Source: Candidatus Margulisiibacteriota bacterium
GTDB taxonomy: Bacteria > Margulisbacteria > Riflemargulisbacteria > GWF2-39-127
NCBI GenBank assembly: GCA_003242895.1
Contig: QKMY01000045.1
Location: forward strand, 204,609 to 268,608
DNA: 64,000 bases
Direction of reading: 5' to 3'
Of the stretch, positions 18,158-26,039 are shown piece after piece (positions within the stretch are counted from its first letter, which is position 1; the number at the start of each line of letters is the position of its first letter). Under the pieces are notes generated by a model, which saw nothing but the letters and a program-made list of their open reading frames with translations, ran no database searches and was not told where the DNA came from. The position numbers and the translations under genes were made by a program.

Positions 18158-21013
18158 ATTTCTAATCTTGAGATAGACACGAGTAATGTAACTATAGCCA
18201 ATAAGTTAAAGGCAAATGCTTCTATAGATAACTTAGAGATTTTATCAGAAATTTTTAGTAGAATTAATAATTTGCCTGAAAAAGATCTTATCGTGCAGAT
18301 AGTTGGCGGACTAATTAATGAAAACACCTCTCTTCAACAGCGGATCGAGCAGGAAAAAATAAAGCTCCAGCAAAGAAATCACGAATTATCAGTCCTTTAT
18401 AATGTCAGCGCGGCCTTAAGTTATTATCTCAGCTATCAAGAGATTGCCAGCTTAATTATGAATTCGCTCTATAGTATTTTAACCTATGATTTCTGTTCTA
18501 TTCTTTTGCATGATATTTCTGAAAACAAAGTTATCTACCTTAAGTCCTCACCCTATTTACACAAATCTTTTATAGACAACGTGATATCCAATGTCTACAA
18601 GACAGCCGAAACCTTCTTCCAACAAAAAATAGATTATAATAATATCACAGTTAATTCTGAGCAGATCTCCATTGACGAAGCCTACGCAATTGACGATATC
18701 TCTCAGAACATCAGGTCATTTATTAATATCCCGCTCTCATTTAAAGGTGAAATCATTGGAATAACTAGTCTATGCAGTGTTCATGAAAAAGCTTTTTCAA
18801 GAGAAAAAATCGCTTTTGCCTATACTATTGCAAACCAGATGGCCACGGTGCTTGGAAGGCTCAGCCAATTAGTTGAAAGTGAAAAAAAGAGAATCAGCCA
18901 TCTTATCGAGCACCTGGAAGATGCGATCATCATTTTAGACACCAACCAGCAACCTCTCACTCTCAACAAACAAGCGCGTGCTCTTTTCGGCTTTAAAAAT
19001 AAAAGCGGGTTTAAGAAAATAGCTAAAATTCTACAAAAGATAAAAATATCCCATCTGGTAAAAGAAGCGCTACAGAACAATACTAAAATTTCGGGGCAGG
19101 AAATTAGTATTCAAAAAAACCAGGAAATCTTGATCTTTTTGGTCAATATCGACCCGGTCTATTCATCTGGGACGAACTTCTTCTCCGGGATTGCGATTTC
19201 ACTCAAAAACATATCCTATTTAAAGAAAATCGAAAAAGAAAAGTCGGAGAAAATAGCGATTATCAATAAAGCGCGGGAACTTATTAACTCCATCGCCAAT
19301 CAAGAAAAATTATTCTCAATTTTAGGTGATTACATTTTAAATGTCGCAAACGCCGATATGGGAGCACTTTACCTTCTTGAGAAAAAAATTCTTTGTACAA
19401 AGTCATCATGGGTACTCCCGACGAAGTCAAAATCACGATATATTTCTGAATTCGAAGCAAATTTCCCTGAATCCATTGAATTCATAACAATGGCAACCGG
19501 AGATAATCTGCTCAAAAAAACAATTCAGGCCAGGCGTACCCTTATCTTTAAAAATATCCCGTTAAAAAAGAATTTCCTCTTGGAAAAAGCCACAAAAAAC
19601 TCACAGGAAGTAGATATAGTCCTTAAGGAACTCATATCAGTTCCACTCCTCTCAAAGGAACGAGTAATTGGAATCCTTACTGTCATAAGAAAAGACAAGC
19701 CCGAGATCCAGGAGCTTTCAAAAGATGATATCGAAACATTGGAAACAATCGCCTCACTTTCGGCTTCAGCAATTGAAAATGCCTATCTCTACCAAAAAAC
19801 CCTTAATGAACAGAAAATACAACAAGAATTAAAACTTGCCCACGAAATACAAAAAAGAATACTCCCGAAAAAGCTACCAAAAAGTACTAATTTTGAATAT
19901 GGAGGGATTAGCATCCCGGCCCGTGGGATAGGTGGAGACTATTATGATTTTTTTCAAGTTAACAAAAATGATAATAATCATATCGGAATAGCCATTATTG
20001 ACGTTATCGGAAAAGGGATTCCGGCAGCCCTTATCACAATTATGATCAAATCTATTATCCAAATAAATGTAAAGGGCTTTCAAAACACCAAAGAGGTTAT
20101 AAAAAACATTAATATAGCAGTTTTAAATGAGCCTGCTATAACAAAATTCGTACCGATGTTCTACTGTATTATTAATGACTCCATGAGAGAACTTCGGTAT
20201 ACCAATGCCGGTCATGAAGTACCACTCCTGTTTGTTGCAAAAACTGATGAATTCTTAAAGCTTGATACCGAAGGGTTTCCTGTGGGAGGCCTTGAAGACA
20301 TTGATTATGAACAAAAAAGCCTGATTTTAGCACCGGGAGACATCTTATCTATATACACTGATGGTATAGTTGAAGCTAGAAGCCCTGAAGGAGAAAATTT
20401 TGGGGAAGACCGACTCCAAAAATACATACGAAAATACAAACATTTACCTTCAAATAAAATCGTCGATAAAATATATACGAGCCTAATTAATTTTGTTAAA
20501 GATGCTCCGCAGCATGATGACATCACGCTCGTCATTATAAAAGCAAAAGACCTCGATGGAATATCGGTCAGACATCAAGATAAAGTTTTATGGGAAAAAC
20601 AACTTCATATCTCAAGCGCAACTAAGAATGTTAAATTGGTGCGAGAGGCTGTCGAAGAAGCAAGCAAAATTATGGGATTTAATACATCGGCAATTTATGA
20701 TATAAAACTAGCAGTAAATGAAGCACATGCAAATATTATCAAACATGCCTACGGAAATGATCCAGACCAAAATATAATATTTAAAGTTACCGTATTTGTT
20801 GACCGGGTCGAATATTATTTTCAAGATTTCGGGAAAACATATGGAGAACTAGCAATAAAACAAACCCGTAGCCTTGACGACTTTCAAGGGAATGGACTCG
20901 GTGTGTTCTTGATAAAATCGACAATGGACGATGTTACATATAAAATCGATCCAGGGAAGGGAACAGAACTAATAATGATAAAATATTCCGAACAGCTTGA
21001 AAATAATGTATAA
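18158..21013 (+). CDS. PP2C (SpoIIE/RsbU-type) phosphatase fused to an anti-sigma-factor kinase, with GAF and PAS sensors
   Basis: A 951-residue cytoplasmic regulator. Order: N-terminal segment, coiled coil, GAF (about 90-240), PAS (about 250-360), second GAF (about 375-550), PP2C-type SpoIIE phosphatase (about 555-790), then an RsbW/SpoIIAB-like ATPase (about 800-945). The phosphatase shows GGDYYDFF, DVIGKG, GFPVGG, YTDGIVEAR and HDDITLVI; the ATPase shows AVNEAHANIIKHAYGN and GNGLGVFLI. Phosphatase and kinase in one chain could set the phosphorylation of the STAS protein encoded next. I start it at ATT 18158, 7 bases after a perfect AAGGAGG; the next usual start is TTG at 18272 with no ribosome site. 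No transmembrane segments. Confidence 0.88.
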   Translation: MSNLEIDTSNVTIANKLKANASIDNLEILSEIFSRINNLPEKDLIVQIVGGLINENTSLQQRIEQEKIKLQQRNHELSVLYNVSAALSYYLSYQEIASLIMNSLYSILTYDFCSILLHDISENKVIYLKSSPYLHKSFIDNVISNVYKTAETFFQQKIDYNNITVNSEQISIDEAYAIDDISQNIRSFINIPLSFKGEIIGITSLCSVHEKAFSREKIAFAYTIANQMATVLGRLSQLVESEKKRISHLIEHLEDAIIILDTNQQPLTLNKQARALFGFKNKSGFKKIAKILQKIKISHLVKEALQNNTKISGQEISIQKNQEILIFLVNIDPVYSSGTNFFSGIAISLKNISYLKKIEKEKSEKIAIINKARELINSIANQEKLFSILGDYILNVANADMGALYLLEKKILCTKSSWVLPTKSKSRYISEFEANFPESIEFITMATGDNLLKKTIQARRTLIFKNIPLKKNFLLEKATKNSQEVDIVLKELISVPLLSKERVIGILTVIRKDKPEIQELSKDDIETLETIASLSASAIENAYLYQKTLNEQKIQQELKLAHEIQKRILPKKLPKSTNFEYGGISIPARGIGGDYYDFFQVNKNDNNHIGIAIIDVIGKGIPAALITIMIKSIIQINVKGFQNTKEVIKNINIAVLNEPAITKFVPMFYCIINDSMRELRYTNAGHEVPLLFVAKTDEFLKLDTEGFPVGGLEDIDYEQKSLILAPGDILSIYTDGIVEARSPEGENFGEDRLQKYIRKYKHLPSNKIVDKIYTSLINFVKDAPQHDDITLVIIKAKDLDGISVRHQDKVLWEKQLHISSATKNVKLVREAVEEASKIMGFNTSAIYDIKLAVNEAHANIIKHAYGNDPDQNIIFKVTVFVDRVEYYFQDFGKTYGELAIKQTRSLDDFQGNGLGVFLIKSTMDDVTYKIDPGKGTELIMIKYSEQLENNV

Positions 21014-21069
21014 ACCATTATAAAATATGAAAAGGTAATGCTAATTAAATCTAGAGAAGGAGTTTCACC

Positions 21070-21456
21070 ATGGAAATTAAGCAAAGAACGAAAAATAACG
21101 TAATTATCTTAGATATTGGATACGAGCTTACAAAAAATGATGAAGGACAAGAAACTGTAACAGGATTTACCGAGCTTGATATTGACAATCATTTTATCTT
21201 TTTAGAAGCCATCGATGCTCTTCTCGATTCAGGACAAAATAATATCATTGTTAATTTAAGCAATGTATCCTATATAGACAGCTCAGGATTGGGCTCAATA
21301 TTTGACGGCTACAGAAAAACCATTGCAAAAAATGGCAATTTAAAGTTATCAAATACCAATAAAGACGTAAAACGTGTTCTTGAAATTACAAAAATTTCTA
21401 AAAAGATTGATATTTTCGACACTGAAGATGAAGCGCTACAAAGCTTTCATTCATAA
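21070..21456 (+). CDS. STAS-domain anti-sigma factor antagonist
   Basis: A single STAS domain (128 residues) of the SpoIIAA/RsbV type. It carries the phosphorylation-site signature YIDSSGLGSIF, whose Ser would be phosphorylated by an RsbW-type kinase and dephosphorylated by a PP2C phosphatase. Both activities are present in the gene immediately upstream, 56 bases away. GAAGGAG stands before the ATG. A slightly long insertion (KNDEGQETVTGFTELD) lies between the first strands. A terminator follows, so the phosphatase and STAS genes form one transcription unit. The sigma factor controlled is not encoded nearby. Confidence 0.92.
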   Translation: MEIKQRTKNNVIILDIGYELTKNDEGQETVTGFTELDIDNHFIFLEAIDALLDSGQNNIIVNLSNVSYIDSSGLGSIFDGYRKTIAKNGNLKLSNTNKDVKRVLEITKISKKIDIFDTEDEALQSFHS

Positions 21457-21494
21457 ATGCTAAGGTGCTAAGCTAACATCTATCGCAAATCCGT

Positions 21495-21540
21495 ATTATA
21501 AAAAATACTCTATGAGTATTTTTTATAATCTTTTTGTTTA
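21495..21540 (+). terminator. Rho-independent terminator after the STAS gene
   Basis: A perfect 16-base stem (ATTATAAAAAATACTC paired with its complement) around a 3-base loop is followed by CTTTTTGTTT. It can work on both strands because the stem base is AT-rich. Confidence 0.85.
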
Positions 21541-21557
21541 TAACTGAACTGAGAATT

Positions 21558-22145
21558 ATGGAAAGTGATCACTTACACAATATTGTAAAAGTTCTTGAGG
21601 GTAATGATATTACAAAAATATCAGAAGCCCTTACGTTCATTATTTTTTCTAATCCGGCAATAGACAGCAAGCTATTACTTAACCTTCTTAATCACTCTCT
21701 CCCGGAAATCTCACTGGGAGCGTTTCAAGCACTCGGATCTTATAACGGGATTTTTAATGAGCAGATTATCGAGGAACTTAAAGAAAATGATGACCAAATC
21801 AAGCAGGCAATGCTTATAGCAGCACTTTCGGTCCAGCCTACCGAGGCAAGTATTGCTTATTTTGTTGAATGCCTATCAGCCCAAGATGAAGTATTGCAAT
21901 CGGTGGCCCTAGAAATACTCACAAATTATCAGGAGTTAAGTCTCATACCTTTATTAACCAAAACCTTAACAGCCACGGAACATGAGCTCATTGCGATTAA
22001 AACAGTTTTTGAAAAAATCGGCACAACAAAAGTATTCGAGCTCCTTAAGCAAACTCCTTTTGAGGCTATTCTTGAAAATTTGAAAAAAATATATTCGGAA
22101 GATGAACTCAAGCAGCTTTCCGTTTCTTCTATCAACCCTCTTTAA
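21558..22145 (+). CDS. HEAT-like helical repeat protein
   Basis: A 195-residue all-helical protein with repeated pairs of helices of about 35 residues, for example LPEISLGAFQALGSY, DDQIKQAMLIAALS and DEVLQSVALEILTNY. This fits HEAT/PBS-type repeats used for protein binding. I chose the ATG at 21558; the frame opens at a TTG inside the terminator stem just upstream, which is unlikely to be the start. The ribosome site is weak. It follows the terminator closely, so expression may need its own promoter or read-through. Specific partner unknown. Confidence 0.65.
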   Translation: MESDHLHNIVKVLEGNDITKISEALTFIIFSNPAIDSKLLLNLLNHSLPEISLGAFQALGSYNGIFNEQIIEELKENDDQIKQAMLIAALSVQPTEASIAYFVECLSAQDEVLQSVALEILTNYQELSLIPLLTKTLTATEHELIAIKTVFEKIGTTKVFELLKQTPFEAILENLKKIYSEDELKQLSVSSINPL

Positions 22146-22719
22146 TATAAAAAGTTGTTCGCCATTTTTCCCGTCGCTACAATCTGATGACACCGGATAA
22201 TTTACCGGAATACGCAGAGACCTCATTCGCACTTCTCACCGCATCGCTATTTACCTCAACAATAGCCCTTGCGCACCCAACAAGCCCAAACCTGCCGCCT
22301 GGCGCTTTTGAGCCATAGCAGCCGAAATCGAGCCTCTGCGACGAACGCATTTACGTCAATCATTTAAAACAGAGCGATTGGAATTCACAAAGATAATTCT
22401 TTTAAAATTCTCACTGAGAATACTTTGAGGATAGTTACTATATTTCTTTCGATATAATTTATTAATATTTATTCAAAAAAGTATCTTTTAGGATAGAATA
22501 GTGCGGGAAGGAAATATTTCAGCAATAATAAAAATTATAAAAGGGACTATACATTAACAGTACAGTCCCTCATTATAATTACCATATGATATTTATAATG
22601 CCTTAGAATATAACAAATCTGAGTTATGTTAGTTTAAAAAGAGAAGGAGGAAGATGTACTAATAAACTAACAATTCTATTTAGAATTATTGTTATAATTC
22701 TAAAGGCTATTTTCAAATA
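22146..22719. other. Intergenic stretch of 574 bases with a GC-richer patch
   Basis: Bases 22146-22380 are visibly richer in G and C than the flanks. They contain a 57-codon open frame on the minus strand (22177-22350, no ribosome site) that I do not accept as a gene without homologues. The rest is AT-rich and holds a terminator for the lipoprotein gene. The composition step suggests a decayed gene or an inserted repeat. Confidence 0.45.
22542..22570 (-). terminator. Probable terminator of the lipoprotein gene
   Basis: AGGGACT and AGTCCCT form a stem around a 15-base loop that can pair further (GTAC with ATAC). On the minus strand it is followed by TTTATAATTTTT. It lies 150 bases downstream of the lipoprotein stop. 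Confidence 0.55.
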
Positions 22720-22965
22720 TTATTTAGCTGCTGGAGCTTCTGCTGCTGGAGCTTCTGCCGCTGGGGCTTCTGCTGCTGGAGCTGCTTGCTCAGCTGGTGT
22801 AGCTACTTCTTCTGTTGCTGGAGCTGCGGTAGCTGGTGCTACTGCTTCCTGTTGATTTTCTTGTGGTGTTTCTGTTGCTTCTTGGTTGCTCTTTTGACCA
22901 CATCCTGCAATACATAGAATACTAAGAGCTGCTATTGTTAACATTAAACTAATCTTTTTTACCAT
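22720..22965 (-). CDS. Small lipoprotein with Ala-Pro-Glu tandem repeat tail
   Basis: An 81-residue precursor. Residues 1-21 form a lipoprotein signal peptide with the lipobox IAGC, so the mature protein would start at Cys and be lipid-anchored. The mature part is low-complexity: Gln/Glu/Thr-rich, then repeats of the five-residue unit AAEAP encoded by imperfect 15-base repeats. Such tails usually act as flexible spacers. I use the ATG at 22965 with GAGGAGG upstream. A second ATG at 23004, in frame and also with AGGAGG, would add 13 residues in front of the signal peptide. It is monocistronic. Function unknown. Confidence 0.75.
   Translation of the reverse strand: MVKKISLMLTIAALSILCIAGCGQKSNQEATETPQENQQEAVAPATAAPATEEVATPAEQAAPAAEAPAAEAPAAEAPAAK
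22723..22785. repeat. 15-base tandem repeat inside the lipoprotein gene
   Basis: Imperfect copies of GCTGCTGGAGCTTCT in tandem, about four units, encoding the AAEAP repeats. Such in-frame repeats can change number by slippage, altering tail length. Confidence 0.7.
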
Positions 22966-23057
22966 TGTATTATTTTCCTCCTCATTTATATTTGATATTT
23001 GCATATCTTTTCTTCCTCCTTTTTGGGCCTTTCTTTTTTTTAGAGTTCCCTGTGCAT

Positions 23058-23087
23058 ATAATAATAATATTTTGCCTATTTTGTCTA
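23058..23087 (-). promoter_or_regulatory. Candidate promoter of the lipoprotein gene
   Basis: On the minus strand TAGACA and TATTAT are separated by 18 bases. It gives a leader of about 85 bases containing two AGGAGG ribosome sites. Confidence 0.5.
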
Positions 23088-23356
23088 TACACTGCGTTAT
23101 TTAACTTAAATATGATTTTTTTATTGCAGCTATAGCTTTTTTTGACATTAAAAACAAGCAACAGGAAAAAGATATATATTTTTTTCTATAAAATTTTTCA
23201 TTTATATTTGATATTTTTTTAAAAAAAACCGACACTTTCTTATTTTTCTAACTTACCGACAGTCAACATAACGATAATTTTAAATGTTTAACCTGCGATA
23301 TTTAATGGGTAAAAAAAACAGGGAAGACAAATTAATTCCCTTAGGTATTTTTACTT

Positions 23357-25132
23357 ATGATACTTTCAAAGCTATTTCTGATCCTTTCACTCCTCACTCT
23401 AGTGTGTAGCTATGCGTTAGCTGCCGATGACATCCTCAAAACCAGTTGGGAACATTATAAAAGTTACAAGATTGAACCTGATGGAAGGCCATTAGCAGAC
23501 CTCGACAGGGAAGATATCGCTAATGGAAGCAAAGATTCCTATTTAACTTTTTCAGAAACTGTCTCATACGTACTATTCCGCTCAGTTTGGGTCAATGACA
23601 AAGAAACTTTCGATAAAACCTGGAAATGGGCGTATCATAACCTCATGAGAAAAAACATTAAGACATTCAATTGGCAAACAAAACAGTGGACAGAACTTCC
23701 AATAGAAAAGCAAGATAATCTCTTTGCCTGGAGATGGACAAAAAACGTAAATCAATCAGGACGAGACGGAGTCATTTACTATACCTGGCAAAAAAACAAT
23801 CTTGAAAAGCAATGGAGGTCCGGGTATGACGTTGCTCCTGATGGCGATGAATTAATAGCAGGGTCCCTCATTTTTGCTCATAATCGATGGGGTTCAGAAA
23901 AAGGCGAACTCAACTACCTTTCCAATGCAAAAAATATTTTACATGATCTCTGGAACAAATGCGTTCTAAAAATCACGCCAGGCGAAATTGATGGATTTGA
24001 CAATCCTCTTACCGTAGGCGCTTGGTTCTCATATTCATCGGATGGGTTATCAGTAAAAAAGAAACTCGTTAACGGAATAAGCACCGGACATGGTCTCTAT
24101 GCGGGATCTTTCGGCGCAACCTATATGGGGATAGGAAAAGTCCTGGGCAATTCAAACTTATCGGAAACAGAAGGCCTGTCTTTTTATGCAAAGGGCACTG
24201 ACGCAGTTAGAATTATTATTGAAGATACTAACGGATTAAAAGCAAGTATAGTAAAAAATCTATGGGAAGAGGATTGGGAAAATATTGTTTTTTCATTCAG
24301 CGAGATGGATTCCCCTCGCGAATTTAATTGGGAAGGCGTTAAAAACATAATGTTTCAACCAGAAGGAGACGAATTTTATATCGACAATATAATTCTTTAT
24401 GGCGGAAAAATTATTGGAAAGCCAAGGATACACCTTGTTTCAAACGATCATGGACAGCCATGGATCAATATATCCTATTATATGCCCTTTCTCTATGAGA
24501 TATTTGCAGGCGTCGACACTGCAAGACCATGGAAAGAACTTATAGAATCAACGTATTATGATATTAATCGAGGTTCGACTGCTAAATTAAAAAATCAAAA
24601 AGGTGAATTGGTTATTGGAAATAACACCCTTGTTCCTGACTGGTTCATGTACTCGCTCACTGGAGAAGTTATTGACCTCCCCTGGGCACAAGATAATAAG
24701 ATTGATGATTACCTTTGCAGCTGGGACGCTTTTAGAATCTGGTTTTTTATTTCGCTTCATAGTTCCTGGTACGAAACCTCACTACCGGAAAATATCTTAA
24801 AGAATAAAACCTATGAATTCTTTAAGACTGAACTTAATAAAAATGGGTTTATTCGAGGCGGCTACTATTTATCTGGGAAATCAGGAGATATAAGAGGACT
24901 TAACTACGAATACCCCGGAATAAATGGGGCCTATCTGGCTTTCTTTCATGCAGCAGGAGATACTGTAAATGCAAAAAAAATATTTAATAGAATGCAAAAC
25001 CGATATAATGCTGCTGGATATTGGGATAAAGACCCTTATGATTATTACAGTCAAAACTGGGCATGGTTAGGGTTAGCTTTTTATAAAGACAGAGGGAAAG
25101 AATTATTTAATTTTTTACCGCTAAGAAGATAA
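23357..25132 (+). CDS. Secreted glycoside hydrolase family 8 protein with an inserted carbohydrate-binding-like domain
   Basis: A signal peptide (residues 1-22, ending ALA) leads into a GH8 (alpha/alpha)6 barrel, the family of endoglucanases, chitosanases and BcsZ. The first half shows TFSETVSYVLFRSVW, the place of the catalytic-acid SEGxSYGM motif, and VAPDGDELIAGSLIFA, the family DADxxIA helix. About residues 210-350 form a beta-rich insert (LSFYAKGTDAVRIII, FYIDNIILYGG) like CBM11/CIA30 sugar-binding domains. The barrel then resumes with SYYMPFLYEIF and SWDAFRIWFFISL. It is 591 residues, longer than plain GH8 because of the insert. No cellulose synthase genes are nearby; the substrate is open. 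Its end overlaps cheX tail to tail by 12 bases. Confidence 0.8.
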   Translation: MILSKLFLILSLLTLVCSYALAADDILKTSWEHYKSYKIEPDGRPLADLDREDIANGSKDSYLTFSETVSYVLFRSVWVNDKETFDKTWKWAYHNLMRKNIKTFNWQTKQWTELPIEKQDNLFAWRWTKNVNQSGRDGVIYYTWQKNNLEKQWRSGYDVAPDGDELIAGSLIFAHNRWGSEKGELNYLSNAKNILHDLWNKCVLKITPGEIDGFDNPLTVGAWFSYSSDGLSVKKKLVNGISTGHGLYAGSFGATYMGIGKVLGNSNLSETEGLSFYAKGTDAVRIIIEDTNGLKASIVKNLWEEDWENIVFSFSEMDSPREFNWEGVKNIMFQPEGDEFYIDNIILYGGKIIGKPRIHLVSNDHGQPWINISYYMPFLYEIFAGVDTARPWKELIESTYYDINRGSTAKLKNQKGELVIGNNTLVPDWFMYSLTGEVIDLPWAQDNKIDDYLCSWDAFRIWFFISLHSSWYETSLPENILKNKTYEFFKTELNKNGFIRGGYYLSGKSGDIRGLNYEYPGINGAYLAFFHAAGDTVNAKKIFNRMQNRYNAAGYWDKDPYDYYSQNWAWLGLAFYKDRGKELFNFLPLRR

Positions 25133-25582
25133 TGCGATATTAATAACTATCCGGCCAACTTTCGTATCAATAGGAATATGCAATATCTTTGTAATTTTTT
25201 CTGGTGCTGAAAAGGAGGAGGCAGTAATTATTTCGGGCGTAGAAATATCAAAACAGATTCCGCTTTCTCGCAGGTATGAAATTGCCTTTCCGGCAATCAT
25301 ATTGGCCATTTCTTTGATTGTAGCCGTCACCATTCCATTATATAAATTCAATACCGTACTATTCATTATTTCGGAAACCTTTATCGAAGTTTCTTCTTTC
25401 ATATCAAAAATAAACAATCCTTCCAAATCACCAAAAAAGTTTATTATTATAAGCTGCTCACCGAGAAAACTGTATTCTTTTTTTATTGAAAGTTCACCTT
25501 GTTTAATTTCGGATGATGGAAGTAACTGCCGCAGGACTGATAATGCCCCGGTAACAAAAGGATTGATTATGTCGGCTTTCAT
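25121..25582 (-). CDS. cheX: CheX-like chemotaxis phosphatase
   Basis: CheX dephosphorylates CheY-P. The 153-residue protein opens with MKADIINPFVTGALSVL, as CheX proteins do. It contains the helix with conserved E and N residues (IKEMANMIAGKAISYL) that in CheX/CheC carries the catalytic ExxN pair. The start is ATG at 25582; the open frame reaches 14 codons further to a TTG adjoining the cheY stop, but the family begins at MKA. It is third in cheA-cheY-cheX, which gives kinase, response regulator and phosphatase in one unit. Confidence 0.87.
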   Translation of the reverse strand: MKADIINPFVTGALSVLRQLLPSSEIKQGELSIKKEYSFLGEQLIIINFFGDLEGLFIFDMKEETSIKVSEIMNSTVLNLYNGMVTATIKEMANMIAGKAISYLRESGICFDISTPEIITASSFSAPEKITKILHIPIDTKVGRIVINIALSS

Positions 25583-25624
25583 ATTGTTTACAATATCCCT
25601 TCTAACGAATTTAATTACACCCAA

Positions 25625-26005
25625 TTAATATCTTTTGTTGAGTACATACTTAATTACGTCCTTAACGATAGAGGGCGTGAACGGTTTAACAATAAAATGC
25701 TTTGCACCCAAAAGGATTGCTTTTTTTACCTCATCTTTATTTCCTAAAGCACTAATCATAATAACTTTTGCTTTCGGATTTATCTTCAAAAGTTCTTGCA
25801 AAGTGACTATTCCATCTTGTTTCGGCATCGAAATATCAAGAGTCACAAGATCAACATTATCAGCTATATTTTTATATTTCTCAATAGCATCCATTCCATC
25901 AGTTGCCTTATCTATAACTTCGCAACCAATTGTCTCCAGATTCTTTATCAACAAATTAATCATAAATTCCGAATCATCAACAATAAACACCTTTGCAAGG
26001 ACCAT
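25625..26005 (-). CDS. cheY: Chemotaxis response regulator CheY
   Basis: A stand-alone receiver domain of 126 residues: acidic pair D10/D11, phospho-acceptor D57 (LVTLDISMP), switch Ser S85 (MISALG) and K107 (IVKPF). It lacks an output domain, as expected for the protein that binds FliM. It sits between cheA and cheX on the minus strand. The FliM encoded at 3340 keeps the EEIDALLA CheY-binding peptide, so the two are likely partners. Confidence 0.93.
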   Translation of the reverse strand: MVLAKVFIVDDSEFMINLLIKNLETIGCEVIDKATDGMDAIEKYKNIADNVDLVTLDISMPKQDGIVTLQELLKINPKAKVIMISALGNKDEVKKAILLGAKHFIVKPFTPSIVKDVIKYVLNKRY

Positions 26006-26039
26006 ATTAAATTCTCCTACTCAGTTTTTTTACGTTCGC

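Noticed and set aside
22146..22719. CRISPR array or small RNA in the large gap
   Set aside because: No regularly spaced repeats are visible, and the only hairpin is explained as the lipoprotein terminator.
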